Positions 8,420-15,986 of a stretch of 33,644 bases of DNA are shown one piece after another. The number at the start of each line of letters is the position of its first letter. The stretch's first letter is position 1. This DNA is from Oculatella sp. LEGE 06141 (GTDB taxonomy: Bacteria > Cyanobacteriota > Cyanobacteriia > Elainellales > Elainellaceae), in the NCBI RefSeq assembly GCF_015207605.1, contig NZ_JADEWO010000064.1, forward strand, positions 1 to 33,644. The letters run 5' to 3'. The notes beneath the pieces were generated by a model. It did no database searches, was not told where the DNA came from, and saw only the letters and a list, made by a program, of their open reading frames with translations. Both the position numbers and the translations under genes were made by a program.

Positions 8420-9277
8420 TTGAAGAATGCTCAATACACGCAAAATTTGCCAGCTTTACTGATTGGAAGTATTGCGGCAATCTTGCTATTCGTCGGACTA
8501 AATTCGTTTACTATCATCAACCCTGGCGAAGCTGGTGTGATCAGCATTCTAGGTAAAGCAAGAGACGGAGCTATGCTGGAAGGCATTCACATCAAGCCAC
8601 CGTTTGTGAGTAAGGTGGACGTGTATGATGTCACCGTGCAAAAATTTGAAGTGCCAGCTCAAAGCTCTACGCGGGATTTGCAAGATCTGACGGCTAGTTT
8701 TGCTATTAACTTTCGGCTTGATCCCGCCCGAGTTGTTGAAATCCGCCGCAAGCAAGGCACATTGCAAAACCTGGTTTCAAAAGTGATTGCGCCCCAAACG
8801 CAAGAGGCGTTCAAAATTGCCGCAGCCAGACGAACGGCAGAAGAAGCGATTACGCGGCGCACCGAGTTGAAAGAAGATTTTGACGTTGCTCTTAGTGGCC
8901 GACTAGAAAAATATGCTGTGATTGTGCTGGATACCAGCGTTGTTGATCTGCGGTTCTCGACGGAATTTGCCAGAGCAGTAGAAGAAAAGCAAATTGCTGA
9001 ACAACGTGCCCAGCGTGCCGTGTATGTGGCTAAAGAAGCCGAACAGGACGCGCAAGCTGATGTGAACCGTGCCAAAGGTAGGGCAGAAGCACAACGGCTA
9101 TTGGCCGAAACCCTAAAAGCAGCCGGGGGTGAACTGGTGTTACAGAAGGAGGCGATCGAAGCTTGGCGACAGGGCGGCGCACAGATGCCCAACGTTCTGG
9201 TACTGGGCAGCGACTCACCCGGAGTTCCCTTCTTGTTTAACCTGGGCAATGCCCAAACCGAACCAGGTTCAAGCTGA
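8420..9277 (+). CDS. Prohibitin / SPFH (band 7) family protein
   Basis: A 285-aa protein. A single N-terminal membrane anchor (about residues 10-30) is followed by the SPFH domain (TIINPGEAGVISILGKARDG, then IHIKPPFV and DLTASFAINFRLDP). A coiled-coil region rich in Ala/Glu/Arg follows (about 175-240), and then a short tail. Prohibitins form ring-like membrane scaffolds, and in bacteria can hold membrane proteases such as FtsH. The start is TTG 8420, 10 nt downstream of TAGGAG that overlaps the DUF445 stop region. A long antisense open frame over this gene reflects its base composition. Confidence 0.92.
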   Translation: MKNAQYTQNLPALLIGSIAAILLFVGLNSFTIINPGEAGVISILGKARDGAMLEGIHIKPPFVSKVDVYDVTVQKFEVPAQSSTRDLQDLTASFAINFRLDPARVVEIRRKQGTLQNLVSKVIAPQTQEAFKIAAARRTAEEAITRRTELKEDFDVALSGRLEKYAVIVLDTSVVDLRFSTEFARAVEEKQIAEQRAQRAVYVAKEAEQDAQADVNRAKGRAEAQRLLAETLKAAGGELVLQKEAIEAWRQGGAQMPNVLVLGSDSPGVPFLFNLGNAQTEPGSS

Positions 9278-9306
9278 GCCATCTAGCAGCCAGGTATTGA
9301 TGCAGA

Positions 9307-9341
9307 AAACCGAGCCTTTCTAACCTGAAATGGCTCGGTTT
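9307..9341. terminator. Terminator after the prohibitin gene (possibly bidirectional)
   Basis: AAACCGAGCC (9307-9316) and GGCTCGGTTT (9332-9341) form a perfect 10-bp stem with a 15-nt loop, followed by a T-rich TATCTTTATTT. On the minus strand the same stem is followed by TTTTCTG, so it may also end the convergent psbY transcript. Confidence 0.8.
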
Positions 9342-9372
9342 ATCTTTATTTAATTTGGCAACGCTGAATAGA

Positions 9373-9492
9373 CTAGGCTTGCTTGTTCAGGAATCCTTGA
9401 ACTTGCTTCAAAGCAACTTGCCCAATATTGTAAATTGCCCAACTTCCAGCAATCAGAATAGGCATTAAAACGATCAAAAGACGCCAATCCAC
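9373..9492 (-). CDS. psbY: Photosystem II protein Y
   Basis: A 39-aa single-pass thylakoid membrane protein beginning [19 protein letters not shown] and ending ...GFLNKQA. This closely follows cyanobacterial PsbY, with the MDWR start, one hydrophobic helix (residues about 4-22) and a basic tail (VALKQVQ). PsbY is a peripheral PSII subunit next to cytochrome b559. The start is GTG at 9492, supported by a strong GGGGAGGA at a normal distance upstream. It is convergent with the prohibitin gene, and its promoter lies in 9493-9685. Confidence 0.93.
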   Translation of the reverse strand: MDWRLLIVLMPILIAGSWAIYNIGQVALKQVQGFLNKQA

Positions 9493-9685
9493 AGTAAAGT
9501 CCTCCCCTTGAAGATTTATAAAACTCTTCTCATATTTCTATTTTGCGCTGAATTGGTCGATTTTTCCAGGTCTCCTGCTGCAATTTGTTGCAGTTTTTGA
9601 TGGCAAAGGGGGCGACACTAAAAATCGATCGGGCGCTCGGAGTCAGATAGGGTGCGATAAGGGTCGCGTCTGCCGTACTGAATGG

Positions 9686-10270
9686 CTAGCGCTTAAATCC
9701 CAGATCAGTTCCTTTTCCAGCATGAACTAGCGCCAGTTTTTCATACTTGCGGGCATGTTCAACCAGATCTGCCGCTTCTGCTTCCGATACCGGACGTAAC
9801 ACCTTGGCTGGAGTACCAACCACGAGCGATCGCGCTGGCACATCTTTGGTGACCACCGCACCGGCTCCAACAATGCTGCCCTCACCTACGGTTATGCCAT
9901 TAAGGACGATCGCCCCAATGCCAATCAAGCTGCCAGATTGAATATGGGCACTATGAATGACCGCTCGATGACCCACTGTGACATAATCATCTAGAACAGT
10001 AACCTGTCCCGGATCGCCATGCAGGACAGCCCCGTCTTGCACATTGGTGCTTTGACCGATAACAATTCGCTCAACATCACCCCGAATGGTAACCCCATAC
10101 CAGATGCTGACCCCACATGCGACTTCTACCTGTCCCATCACCACTGCATTCGGTGCCACAAAGGCGGCACGTGACAGATCGGGGGGTTGCCAATAGGCAA
10201 GATAGGGAAAATCGGGGGTTGAGGCAGGTTCAGGACGCGAATGTTGGGGTAAATCTTGAAACTGGTTCAC
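9686..10270 (-). CDS. Gamma-class carbonic anhydrase family protein
   Basis: A left-handed beta-helix hexapeptide-repeat protein of 194 aa. The zinc ligands of the gamma-carbonic anhydrase fold are visible as H84 (QDGAVLHGDP), H101 and H106 (VGHRAVIH), with the expected five-residue spacing of the last two. GVTIRGD (59-65) and NVQDG (76-80) are also family signatures. I chose GTG 10270 because AGGA precedes it by 6 nt; an upstream start at 10327 would add an unconserved 19-residue lead. It could be an active carbonic anhydrase or one of the inactive gamma-CA/ferripyochelin-binding homologues. It is not full-length CcmM, since no RuBisCO small-subunit-like repeats are present. Confidence 0.9.
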   Translation of the reverse strand: MNQFQDLPQHSRPEPASTPDFPYLAYWQPPDLSRAAFVAPNAVVMGQVEVACGVSIWYGVTIRGDVERIVIGQSTNVQDGAVLHGDPGQVTVLDDYVTVGHRAVIHSAHIQSGSLIGIGAIVLNGITVGEGSIVGAGAVVTKDVPARSLVVGTPAKVLRPVSEAEAADLVEHARKYEKLALVHAGKGTDLGFKR

Positions 10271-10387
10271 TATTCTTCCTGTGAAGACGACAGAATGCCC
10301 GTAGAATTTGCGTTGAGGGCACAACACCCCCAGTTATAATAGAGACCACTGGAATTGGCACATGGAGCCTATGCTGGTAACAATTGC

Positions 10388-10897
10388 ATGATGAACCCAG
10401 CCCTACAGTATCCAATCTTTGGACCAGAAATTCAGTGCCCTCACTGCCGTCAGACGATTCCGGCATTAACGCTGACAGACACTTACCTATGTCAGCGTCA
10501 CGGGGCATTTGAAGCCAATCCGAAGACAGGCGAGCTTATCCATCTTCAGTCAGGGCGGCACTGGCGTCAATGGAACAATGAGTGGTATCGCCAACACACG
10601 CACCCGGACGGTATTCGTTTCGAAATTCACGAAGCGTTGGATCGACTCTACACGCAAGGCTACCGAGCCACCCGCGTGATTATTGCCCAACGCTATAAAG
10701 ACCTGATCAGCACTTACTTAGAGCGCAGCACCCCCTGGCGAGGTCAGCCGGATTCGCCGCGTCCGCGTTTGTACGGACTGCCGGTAGAGTTCAGCCCCGA
10801 TCCTCAAGATGAACCGTGCTGGGATGTGATTAATTTTGACCTGGAAAAGGAACCGGGCGCACCCGTTCGATACCCTTATTTTCGGTTGTTTGAATAA
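10388..10897 (+). CDS. TIGR02652 family cyanobacterial protein
   Basis: A 169-aa protein from MMNPALQYPIFGPEIQCPHC. A zinc-ribbon-like set C17-x2-C20 ... C35-x2-H38 (CPHC ... CQRH) sits at the N-terminus, followed by HLQSGRHWRQWNNEWYRQH and a conserved core ending PVRYPYFRLFE. This pattern matches the cyanobacteria-restricted TIGR02652 family, which has no assigned function. It is transcribed divergently from the carbonic anhydrase gene with a ~117-bp gap, and is 40 bp upstream of the VOC gene, probably in the same operon. Confidence 0.85.
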   Translation: MMNPALQYPIFGPEIQCPHCRQTIPALTLTDTYLCQRHGAFEANPKTGELIHLQSGRHWRQWNNEWYRQHTHPDGIRFEIHEALDRLYTQGYRATRVIIAQRYKDLISTYLERSTPWRGQPDSPRPRLYGLPVEFSPDPQDEPCWDVINFDLEKEPGAPVRYPYFRLFE

Positions 10898-10937
10898 GTC
10901 TTGCGCTTTTGGCCTTGCAGGACACAGGTGAAACGTT

Positions 10938-11387
10938 ATGCACCATGCTTCGATTCGTACGGCTAACATTCACCGTGCGATCGCTTTTTATGAACAGCTT
11001 GGCTTTACCGTCTGCGAGCGATTTACAGCAGGCATAACCCTGGCTTGCTGGATGGAGGGCTTAGGGGGGCGCATTGAACTGCTCCAGGTACCGCAGCCCC
11101 GCCCGGCTGCGGATGCGTTTGCAGACGAGCACTATACCGGGTATTACCATCTCTCGTTTGATTTAACAAATGTTGTCAACGATCTGCCGGACTGGCTAGC
11201 CGAGTTAAGACGTAAATTTGAGACTGCCGCGCAAGAGTCAGAACAAGTTAAGCCGTTGCAGACGCTGCTTGAACCGACCCAGCAGATGATTGGCGATCGC
11301 ATCTATGAAGTTACGTTTATTGCCGATGCAGACGGTTTACCGCTTGAGTTTTTGCGGCTAATGGGGGAACTTCCTGCTCCACAGTAA
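10938..11387 (+). CDS. VOC (glyoxalase/bleomycin-resistance) family protein
   Basis: A 149-aa protein with the vicinal oxygen chelate fold pattern. MHHASIRTANIHRAIAFYEQ and LGFTVCERF form the first beta-alpha-beta-beta-beta unit, with GGRIELLQVP at its end. A second unit holds YHLSFDLTNVV and ends VTFIADADGLPLEFLRL. Likely metal positions are the N-terminal His and the Glu in IELLQ or LEFLR. The substrate cannot be told: VOC proteins include glyoxalase I, dioxygenases and resistance proteins. It directly follows the TIGR02652 gene. Confidence 0.85.
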   Translation: MHHASIRTANIHRAIAFYEQLGFTVCERFTAGITLACWMEGLGGRIELLQVPQPRPAADAFADEHYTGYYHLSFDLTNVVNDLPDWLAELRRKFETAAQESEQVKPLQTLLEPTQQMIGDRIYEVTFIADADGLPLEFLRLMGELPAPQ

Positions 11388-11535
11388 GTCTGGAATTAGG
11401 GAAATCCTGGTAGCGCTGTAAACCGTTCTAATGAATTGAAACAGTTAAAATTATATGTAGAAGTTTGCCCTCTCCTCAGAAAGTTGGGCTAACGTAGCTG
11501 TTTATAACCATGTTGGTTGATTCAAAATATCTCTT

Positions 11536-11724
11536 ATGGAATCTAGTAGTCAAGCAGATAGTCCTGCCGAACGAACCTCTCAGAGGCTTGCAAACATTAT
11601 CGGCACGTTCATCGCGCTATTGACGCTGACTATTCCGATCTTCTCGATCGCCTACTTCTCCTCTAGCGATACCTGGCAGCCTCCTGCTTATTTGATCCCC
11701 AGATCTAGAGATAGCAGAAATTGA
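11536..11724 (+). CDS. Small single-pass membrane protein, hypothetical (possible C-terminal frameshift)
   Basis: A 62-aa reading frame, MESSSQADSPAERTSQRLAN, followed by a hydrophobic helix (about residues 21-41, IIGTFIALLTLTIPIFSIAYF). I recall short cyanobacterial proteins with a similar R-x-A-N-x-IG-T helix pattern but no function. After the stop, a frame shifted by +1 stays open from about 11702 to 11863. It encodes an acidic segment (EIAEIDDIDDIND) and then a basic one, so the original protein may have been longer. No clear ribosome binding site precedes the ATG. Confidence 0.5.
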   Translation: MESSSQADSPAERTSQRLANIIGTFIALLTLTIPIFSIAYFSSSDTWQPPAYLIPRSRDSRN

Positions 11725-12009
11725 TGACATTGATGATATTAATGACGTTGTAGATCGCAACCGCAGGGCACCCACCGCGCGTCGATGCCATCACGGTGAG
11801 CCGTATGCAGTCTTTCCCAAACTGATGGACATCGAGATCCGGTTGGGTAGAGGTTCGGCTTGAAAAAATAAGCCGATACGGTTTGTGCTTGCTGTTTACC
11901 GTGTTCGCCTAAAATGCTATTTCGAAGGGCAGTGGAATTTAGCAGCGGGTTCTCTCCTCTGTTAAGCTTCACACTGTACCGCAGTTACTAATTTATTTGG
12001 AGACACACT

Positions 12010-12519
12010 GTGGAGTTATCTCGCATTCCTGCCCAACCCAAGCCGGGACTGATCAATGTTTTGATTGAAATTCCCGCTGGCAGCAAGAATAAATACGAGT
12101 TTGATAAAGATCTGCAAGCATTTGCGCTGGATCGGGTGCTGTATGCCTCTGTGCAGTATCCCTACGACTATGGCTTTATTCCCAACACCCTGGCTGACGA
12201 TGGCGATCCGCTGGATGGCATGGTGCTGATGGATCAGCCAACCTTTCCTGGATGCGTCATCACAGCTCGCCCGATTGGCATGCTGGAAATGATTGATGGT
12301 GGCGATCGCGACGAGAAGCTTCTTTGTGTTCCCGACAAAGACCCACGCTATGTCAACGTCAAATCACTCCAAGATATTGCGCCTCACCGTCTGGAAGAAA
12401 TTGCAGAATTCTTTAGAACTTACAAAAACCTTGAGAAAAAAGTCACTGAAATTTTAGGCTGGAAAGATGTCGATCAGGTGGCTCCACTGATTGAAGCCTG
12501 TGTTAAGGCAGCAAAGTAA
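12010..12519 (+). CDS. ppa: Inorganic pyrophosphatase (family I)
   Basis: A 169-aa soluble family I pyrophosphatase, which hydrolyses PPi to two phosphates and so drives biosynthesis. The metal-binding signature DDGDPLD (63-69) is intact. So are the N-terminal [13 protein letters not shown] segment (20-32), [11 protein letters not shown] (50-60), and the later KDPRYVNV segment. It starts at GTG 12010, six nt after GGAGA. It is a single-gene unit closed by the hairpin at 12641-12695. Confidence 0.95.
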   Translation: MELSRIPAQPKPGLINVLIEIPAGSKNKYEFDKDLQAFALDRVLYASVQYPYDYGFIPNTLADDGDPLDGMVLMDQPTFPGCVITARPIGMLEMIDGGDRDEKLLCVPDKDPRYVNVKSLQDIAPHRLEEIAEFFRTYKNLEKKVTEILGWKDVDQVAPLIEACVKAAK

Positions 12520-12640
12520 TCTGCAATTCAGTAATACAATAGGCATAACAGGCTTGGCTGCATCTCAGTTTCTACTGTTACTTTGATTGACTGTCTTTGC
12601 GATCAGGCTCCTTCTGGTCATGAGGCTATGTCATGCCATG

Positions 12641-12695
12641 CAAAGCATTAGCACCCTAACAACTAGGTTTCGTCCTATTTTGTGCTAATGCTTTG
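12641..12695 (+). terminator. Long-stem terminator after ppa
   Basis: CAAAGCATTAGCAC (12641-12654) and GTGCTAATGCTTTG (12682-12695) form a perfect 14-bp stem around a 27-nt loop that itself holds CCTA/TAGG. It is followed by TTTCTATTTTTAG. A 74-codon frame beginning with TTG inside the right arm (12693-12917) is probably not a gene. Confidence 0.65.
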
Positions 12696-12945
12696 TTTCT
12701 ATTTTTAGATTGGGATGTATGGTGGTTCACCCGTCAAATTACTGAGTTGTTATGGCAATTTGATGACATTACTGGCGATCGCTGTATTGATCTTCTTTCA
12801 AGACAGCCGTTGCTTAAACCAGATGATACGGGAACCATGAGAATGTTGAGCCGGCTAGCCACGCTTTCGTTGGACGCTAGTCTGCCAGCCGCTTCGTTTA
12901 AATTCTGCCGTTACTAGCCGCTCAGCAACGGTTTATCCATTAAAA

Positions 12946-13854
12946 ATGTCAGGCTTTGACTCCCTACCCCCCAATCAGGAGACTATGAGCGATAGCGCTC
13001 AGGCTGCAACGGATGCCACACAGTCGTTTGTGGTTCGCTTTTGGGGAGTGCGAGGAAGCATTCCCACTCCTGGAATTGAAATGGTTCGATATGGTGGCAA
13101 TACGGCCTGTGTCGAACTGCAAGTTGCTGGAAAGCGCCTTATTTTTGACGGCGGCACAGGGCTGCGGGTGCTAGGAAAGCATTTAGTCAACTCGATGCCG
13201 CTTGAAGCGCACCTGTTTTTTACCCATACCCACTGGGATCGAATCCAAGGCTTTCCGTTTTTTGTGCCAGCGTTTATTGAAGGCAATTCCTTCGACATTT
13301 ACGGGGCGATCGGGCCTAATGGTGCATCTATCAAGCAACGGTTAAGCGACCAAATGCTTCGACCCAATTTTCCTGTACCGCTTCAGGTCATGCGCTCGGA
13401 GCTGCGGTTTCACGACATTGCCCCAGCCTCGGTCATTCTGTTGGATGACATCGTTATTGACACCATTTCGCTCAACCGTCCCAACGGCGCATTGGGCTAC
13501 CGAGTGACCTGGAATGGGCACTCGGTGGTATACGCAACCGACACCGAACATTCTCCCGGTTATATCGATCAGGGGTTGCTGTATTTGGCAGATCAAGCCG
13601 ATTTGCTGATTTATGATGCAGCTTACACCGATTATGTTTACTCCGACCCGCAGATGGCGATCGCCTCAGAAACATCCGCCATCTGGTATTCTGGCGTCGA
13701 AGTTGCCAGTGCGGCCAACGTCAAGCGAGTCGTTTTGTTTCACCATGACCCAGGCCATGAGGATGACTATCTCGACCAGGTTGAAGCCGATATTCAATCC
13801 AACTCGCCCCATGTCTGTTTAGCTCGGGAGGGCATGACGCTAGAGCTAGTTTAG
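12946..13854 (+). CDS. MBL-fold protein with degenerate metal site
   Basis: A 302-aa protein (289 aa if the ATG at 12985, right after AGGAG, is used). It has the metallo-beta-lactamase fold of the cyanobacterial/phosphodiesterase-like group: FWGVRGSIPTPG (32-43), YGGNTACVEL, IFDGGTGLR and LFFTHTHWDRIQGFPFF (90-106). In the canonical HxHxDH motif the last His is Arg (H94, H96, D98, R99). At the next ligand position, LNxPxGALGYR, an Arg (R178) stands where His is usual. D199 (ATDTEH) and H266/H267 (FHHDPGHEDD) remain. It may bind one metal, act on another substrate, or be non-catalytic. Confidence 0.85.
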   Translation: MSGFDSLPPNQETMSDSAQAATDATQSFVVRFWGVRGSIPTPGIEMVRYGGNTACVELQVAGKRLIFDGGTGLRVLGKHLVNSMPLEAHLFFTHTHWDRIQGFPFFVPAFIEGNSFDIYGAIGPNGASIKQRLSDQMLRPNFPVPLQVMRSELRFHDIAPASVILLDDIVIDTISLNRPNGALGYRVTWNGHSVVYATDTEHSPGYIDQGLLYLADQADLLIYDAAYTDYVYSDPQMAIASETSAIWYSGVEVASAANVKRVVLFHHDPGHEDDYLDQVEADIQSNSPHVCLAREGMTLELV

Positions 13855-13901
13855 ATACAAGAATGGTGATATGAAGGCTCCCGGCGGGTTGAGCCGCTCG
13901 A

Positions 13902-14267
13902 TTAGAGCATTTGTTGAGCAATTAACTCTGTAAAGAACTCAATACAAATAACTAATAGCGGAAAGGCAATTCCTAAAAGACCCACCCAAACTGAAATCTG
14001 TTTGATGAGCCAGAGTAACGCTTTTAGGAGCAGGTTGGTGGGATTACCCAGCAACCAGAACAGATGAGTGCCGATTCCGGTCAGCAAGGAACCACCAACA
14101 CCCATCGGTAAGCTAATCAAAAACCAGGTTTGGAAGCGATCGCCCGGTGTGACTAGCTCAATCAACGGCAGAATTGTAAAGCAGATCAGTTCCAGGGTGA
14201 GCCAGATACCCAGACAGGTCAGAATATCTTTCTTGACCTGCTCTTGAGCAACAATGTTGGTAGCCAT
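13902..14267 (-). CDS. Hypothetical membrane protein (121 aa)
   Basis: A small integral membrane protein with about three or four hydrophobic segments: residues ~17-38 (CLGIWLTLELICFTILPLI), ~46-72, and ~80-112 (ALLWLIKQISVWVGLLGIAF). It begins MATNIVAQEQVKKDIL and ends ELIAQQML. No conserved motif is recognised. It is on the same strand as, and 24 bp downstream of, the GlnT-like gene, so it is probably cotranscribed and could be an accessory of that pathway. Confidence 0.65.
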   Translation of the reverse strand: MATNIVAQEQVKKDILTCLGIWLTLELICFTILPLIELVTPGDRFQTWFLISLPMGVGGSLLTGIGTHLFWLLGNPTNLLLKALLWLIKQISVWVGLLGIAFPLLVICIEFFTELIAQQML

Positions 14268-14291
14268 AGCCAGATGAATGAATGACGCCGG

Positions 14292-15617
14292 TTAACAGTT
14301 AATATACTGCTCCAACTCCCACGGTGTAACCGCCATGCTATAAGCATCCCACTCTTGATATTTGAAATCAAGAAAGGTTTTGGCTGCCGATTCCCCTAGC
14401 GTAGACATGATTAAGCTATCCTGCTCTAGACACTTTAACCCTTCTAGCAGATTGGTTGGCAACGTTTCGAGGTTGGGAAATTCTGACCCCCGCACAAACA
14501 TATTTTCATCGAGCCGTTCTCCGGGCTGAAGGTGATGGTGCATTCCATCTAGGCCAGCCGCAAGGATGCCAGCCTGCGCTAGATAAAGATTAGCGGCTCC
14601 ATCGGCTAAACGAAACTCAAACCGTCCGGCTTCTGGAATACGAATCAGGTGGGTGCGGTTATTGCCCCCATAGGAGACATAACGCGGTGCCCAGCAGCTA
14701 CCCGAAACGCTGGTACTGGCACCGAGCCGTTTGTATGAAGTGACCGTGGGGGTACAAATAGCCGAAAGACCGCGAGCATGTGCCAATACACCCGCTAAAA
14801 ACTCGTACCCCAGGGTAGACAAGCCTAGTTCACCCGTTGGGTCGGCAAAGACATTATCCCCGTTACTCCAGGCGCTCATGTGCAGGTGGGCACCGTTACC
14901 CGTGAGGTGACTAAACGGCTTAGGCATGAAGGTTGCCGTTAAACCACGCTGCTCTGCCAGGGTTTTGACCATGTATTTGAAGAAGACATGGCGATCGGCT
15001 GTTACCAGCGCTTCGTTGTACGTCCAGTTGATTTCAAACTGACCATTCGCGTCTTCGTGGTCACACTGGTAGGGTTCCCAGCCCAACTGCTCCATGTAGC
15101 CCACCAGTGTGGCAATAAAGTCAAACTGGCGCATCAAATTAAGCTGGTCGTAGCAGGGACGCACCGCCGTATCTTTGGAATCGGCAATTTGGTATCCGTG
15201 CTCGGTCTGCTTTAGCAAAAAGAATTCTGCCTCAACCCCGGTCTTGTAGCTGTACCCCAGGTCTTCAAACTGCTTCAGCACGCGCTTGAAAAGCACCCTG
15301 GGAGAGGCTGCAAACGGTTCGCCATCCAGATAGGCATCGCTGGCTAACCAACCGACATTGGGCTGCCAGGGCAACACAATTAAGGAATGCGGATCGGGAA
15401 TAGCTGCAATATCGTGAGCATCTGGCCCTAACCCCAGGTTGGAGGCAAATGGAGCAAAACAGGCACCATCCGACTCAACCGCTGCAATTTTGGCAGCAGG
15501 CACTAACTTTGCACGCGTCCCGCCTAGCAGATCTGTGTAGGACACCAAGAAGAAGTCAAGGTTTAGCTCATCTGCAACTTCGGTGAGTGAGCGATCGCGT
15601 GGCAACGTCGAAACCAT
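14292..15617 (-). CDS. glnT: Type III glutamine synthetase-like ligase (GlnT / gamma-glutamylmethylamide synthetase family)
   Basis: A 441-aa glutamine-synthetase-fold ligase. Catalytic motifs are present in order: metal-binding VEAEFFLL (128-135), QFEINW (193-198), ATP/metal NGAHLHMS (241-248), NNRTHLIRIP (319-328) and FEFRLADGAANLYL (333-346). Its length and sequence fit the TIGR03105 GlnT group rather than the ordinary GlnA or GlnN of cyanobacteria. Members join glutamate to ammonia or to amines such as methylamine. The neighbouring DAO-family FAD enzyme makes an amine or N-methyl substrate plausible, but this is not proven. It is divergent from that gene and probably followed by the small membrane protein gene. 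Confidence 0.88.
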   Translation of the reverse strand: MVSTLPRDRSLTEVADELNLDFFLVSYTDLLGGTRAKLVPAAKIAAVESDGACFAPFASNLGLGPDAHDIAAIPDPHSLIVLPWQPNVGWLASDAYLDGEPFAASPRVLFKRVLKQFEDLGYSYKTGVEAEFFLLKQTEHGYQIADSKDTAVRPCYDQLNLMRQFDFIATLVGYMEQLGWEPYQCDHEDANGQFEINWTYNEALVTADRHVFFKYMVKTLAEQRGLTATFMPKPFSHLTGNGAHLHMSAWSNGDNVFADPTGELGLSTLGYEFLAGVLAHARGLSAICTPTVTSYKRLGASTSVSGSCWAPRYVSYGGNNRTHLIRIPEAGRFEFRLADGAANLYLAQAGILAAGLDGMHHHLQPGERLDENMFVRGSEFPNLETLPTNLLEGLKCLEQDSLIMSTLGESAAKTFLDFKYQEWDAYSMAVTPWELEQYINC

Positions 15618-15774
15618 GACAAGCCCTTTAGACAGTTCGCCATCCAGTAAATCAATCTTGTTATGACAAGTTTGTATAGCGGAATACCTCTAGCAGGGTT
15701 AGACTTTGTTACTTTCCCAAGGGTGAAGGCTAGGAGTAAGAGCATGGGTGGGTTAGAAACGGATGCGTGTCTTA

Positions 15775-15925
15775 GAGGATGTTTGAAACGTGCTGAACGT
15801 CACTCGAACCGCCCCCTAAATCCCCCATTCTGGGGGACTTTGAACCAGAATCGGCTCGGAAGTCCCCCAAAATTGGGGGATTTAGAGGGCGAATGCAGGA
15901 CATTTGCTACTTTTCAAACATCCTC
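15775..15925. mobile_element. 151-bp MITE with TTA target duplication
   Basis: Perfect terminal inverted repeats GAGGATGTTTGAAA (15775-15788) and TTTCAAACATCCTC (15912-15925) are flanked by TTA on both sides (15772-15774, 15926-15928), a 3-bp target duplication of the TNA type used by IS5/IS1031-like elements. Inside, GCCCCCTAAATCCCCC (15811-15826) pairs with 15875-15890 with one mismatch, and GGGGGACTT (15832-15840) pairs with AAGTCCCCC (15860-15868), so the whole element can fold as one long hairpin. It has no coding capacity and sits between the divergent glnT-like and FAD oxidoreductase genes. Confidence 0.85.
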
Positions 15926-15986
15926 TTAGGTTTGGCAACCTCTAGGGTTGATATTTAAGGACTGGCGTTAGTTTAGGGGATGGAGC

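Noticed and set aside
8659-9282. 207-codon frame antisense to the prohibitin gene
   Set aside because: A composition shadow of a high-confidence gene; the translation is Ser/Arg/Ala-rich with no domain.
12693-12917. 74-codon open frame after ppa
   Set aside because: It starts with TTG inside the right arm of the ppa terminator, has no ribosome binding site and resembles no protein I know.
13876-13895. GGCTC/GAGCC hairpin between the MBL gene and the convergent membrane protein gene
   Set aside because: Only a 5-bp stem with no T-run on either strand; too weak to call a terminator.
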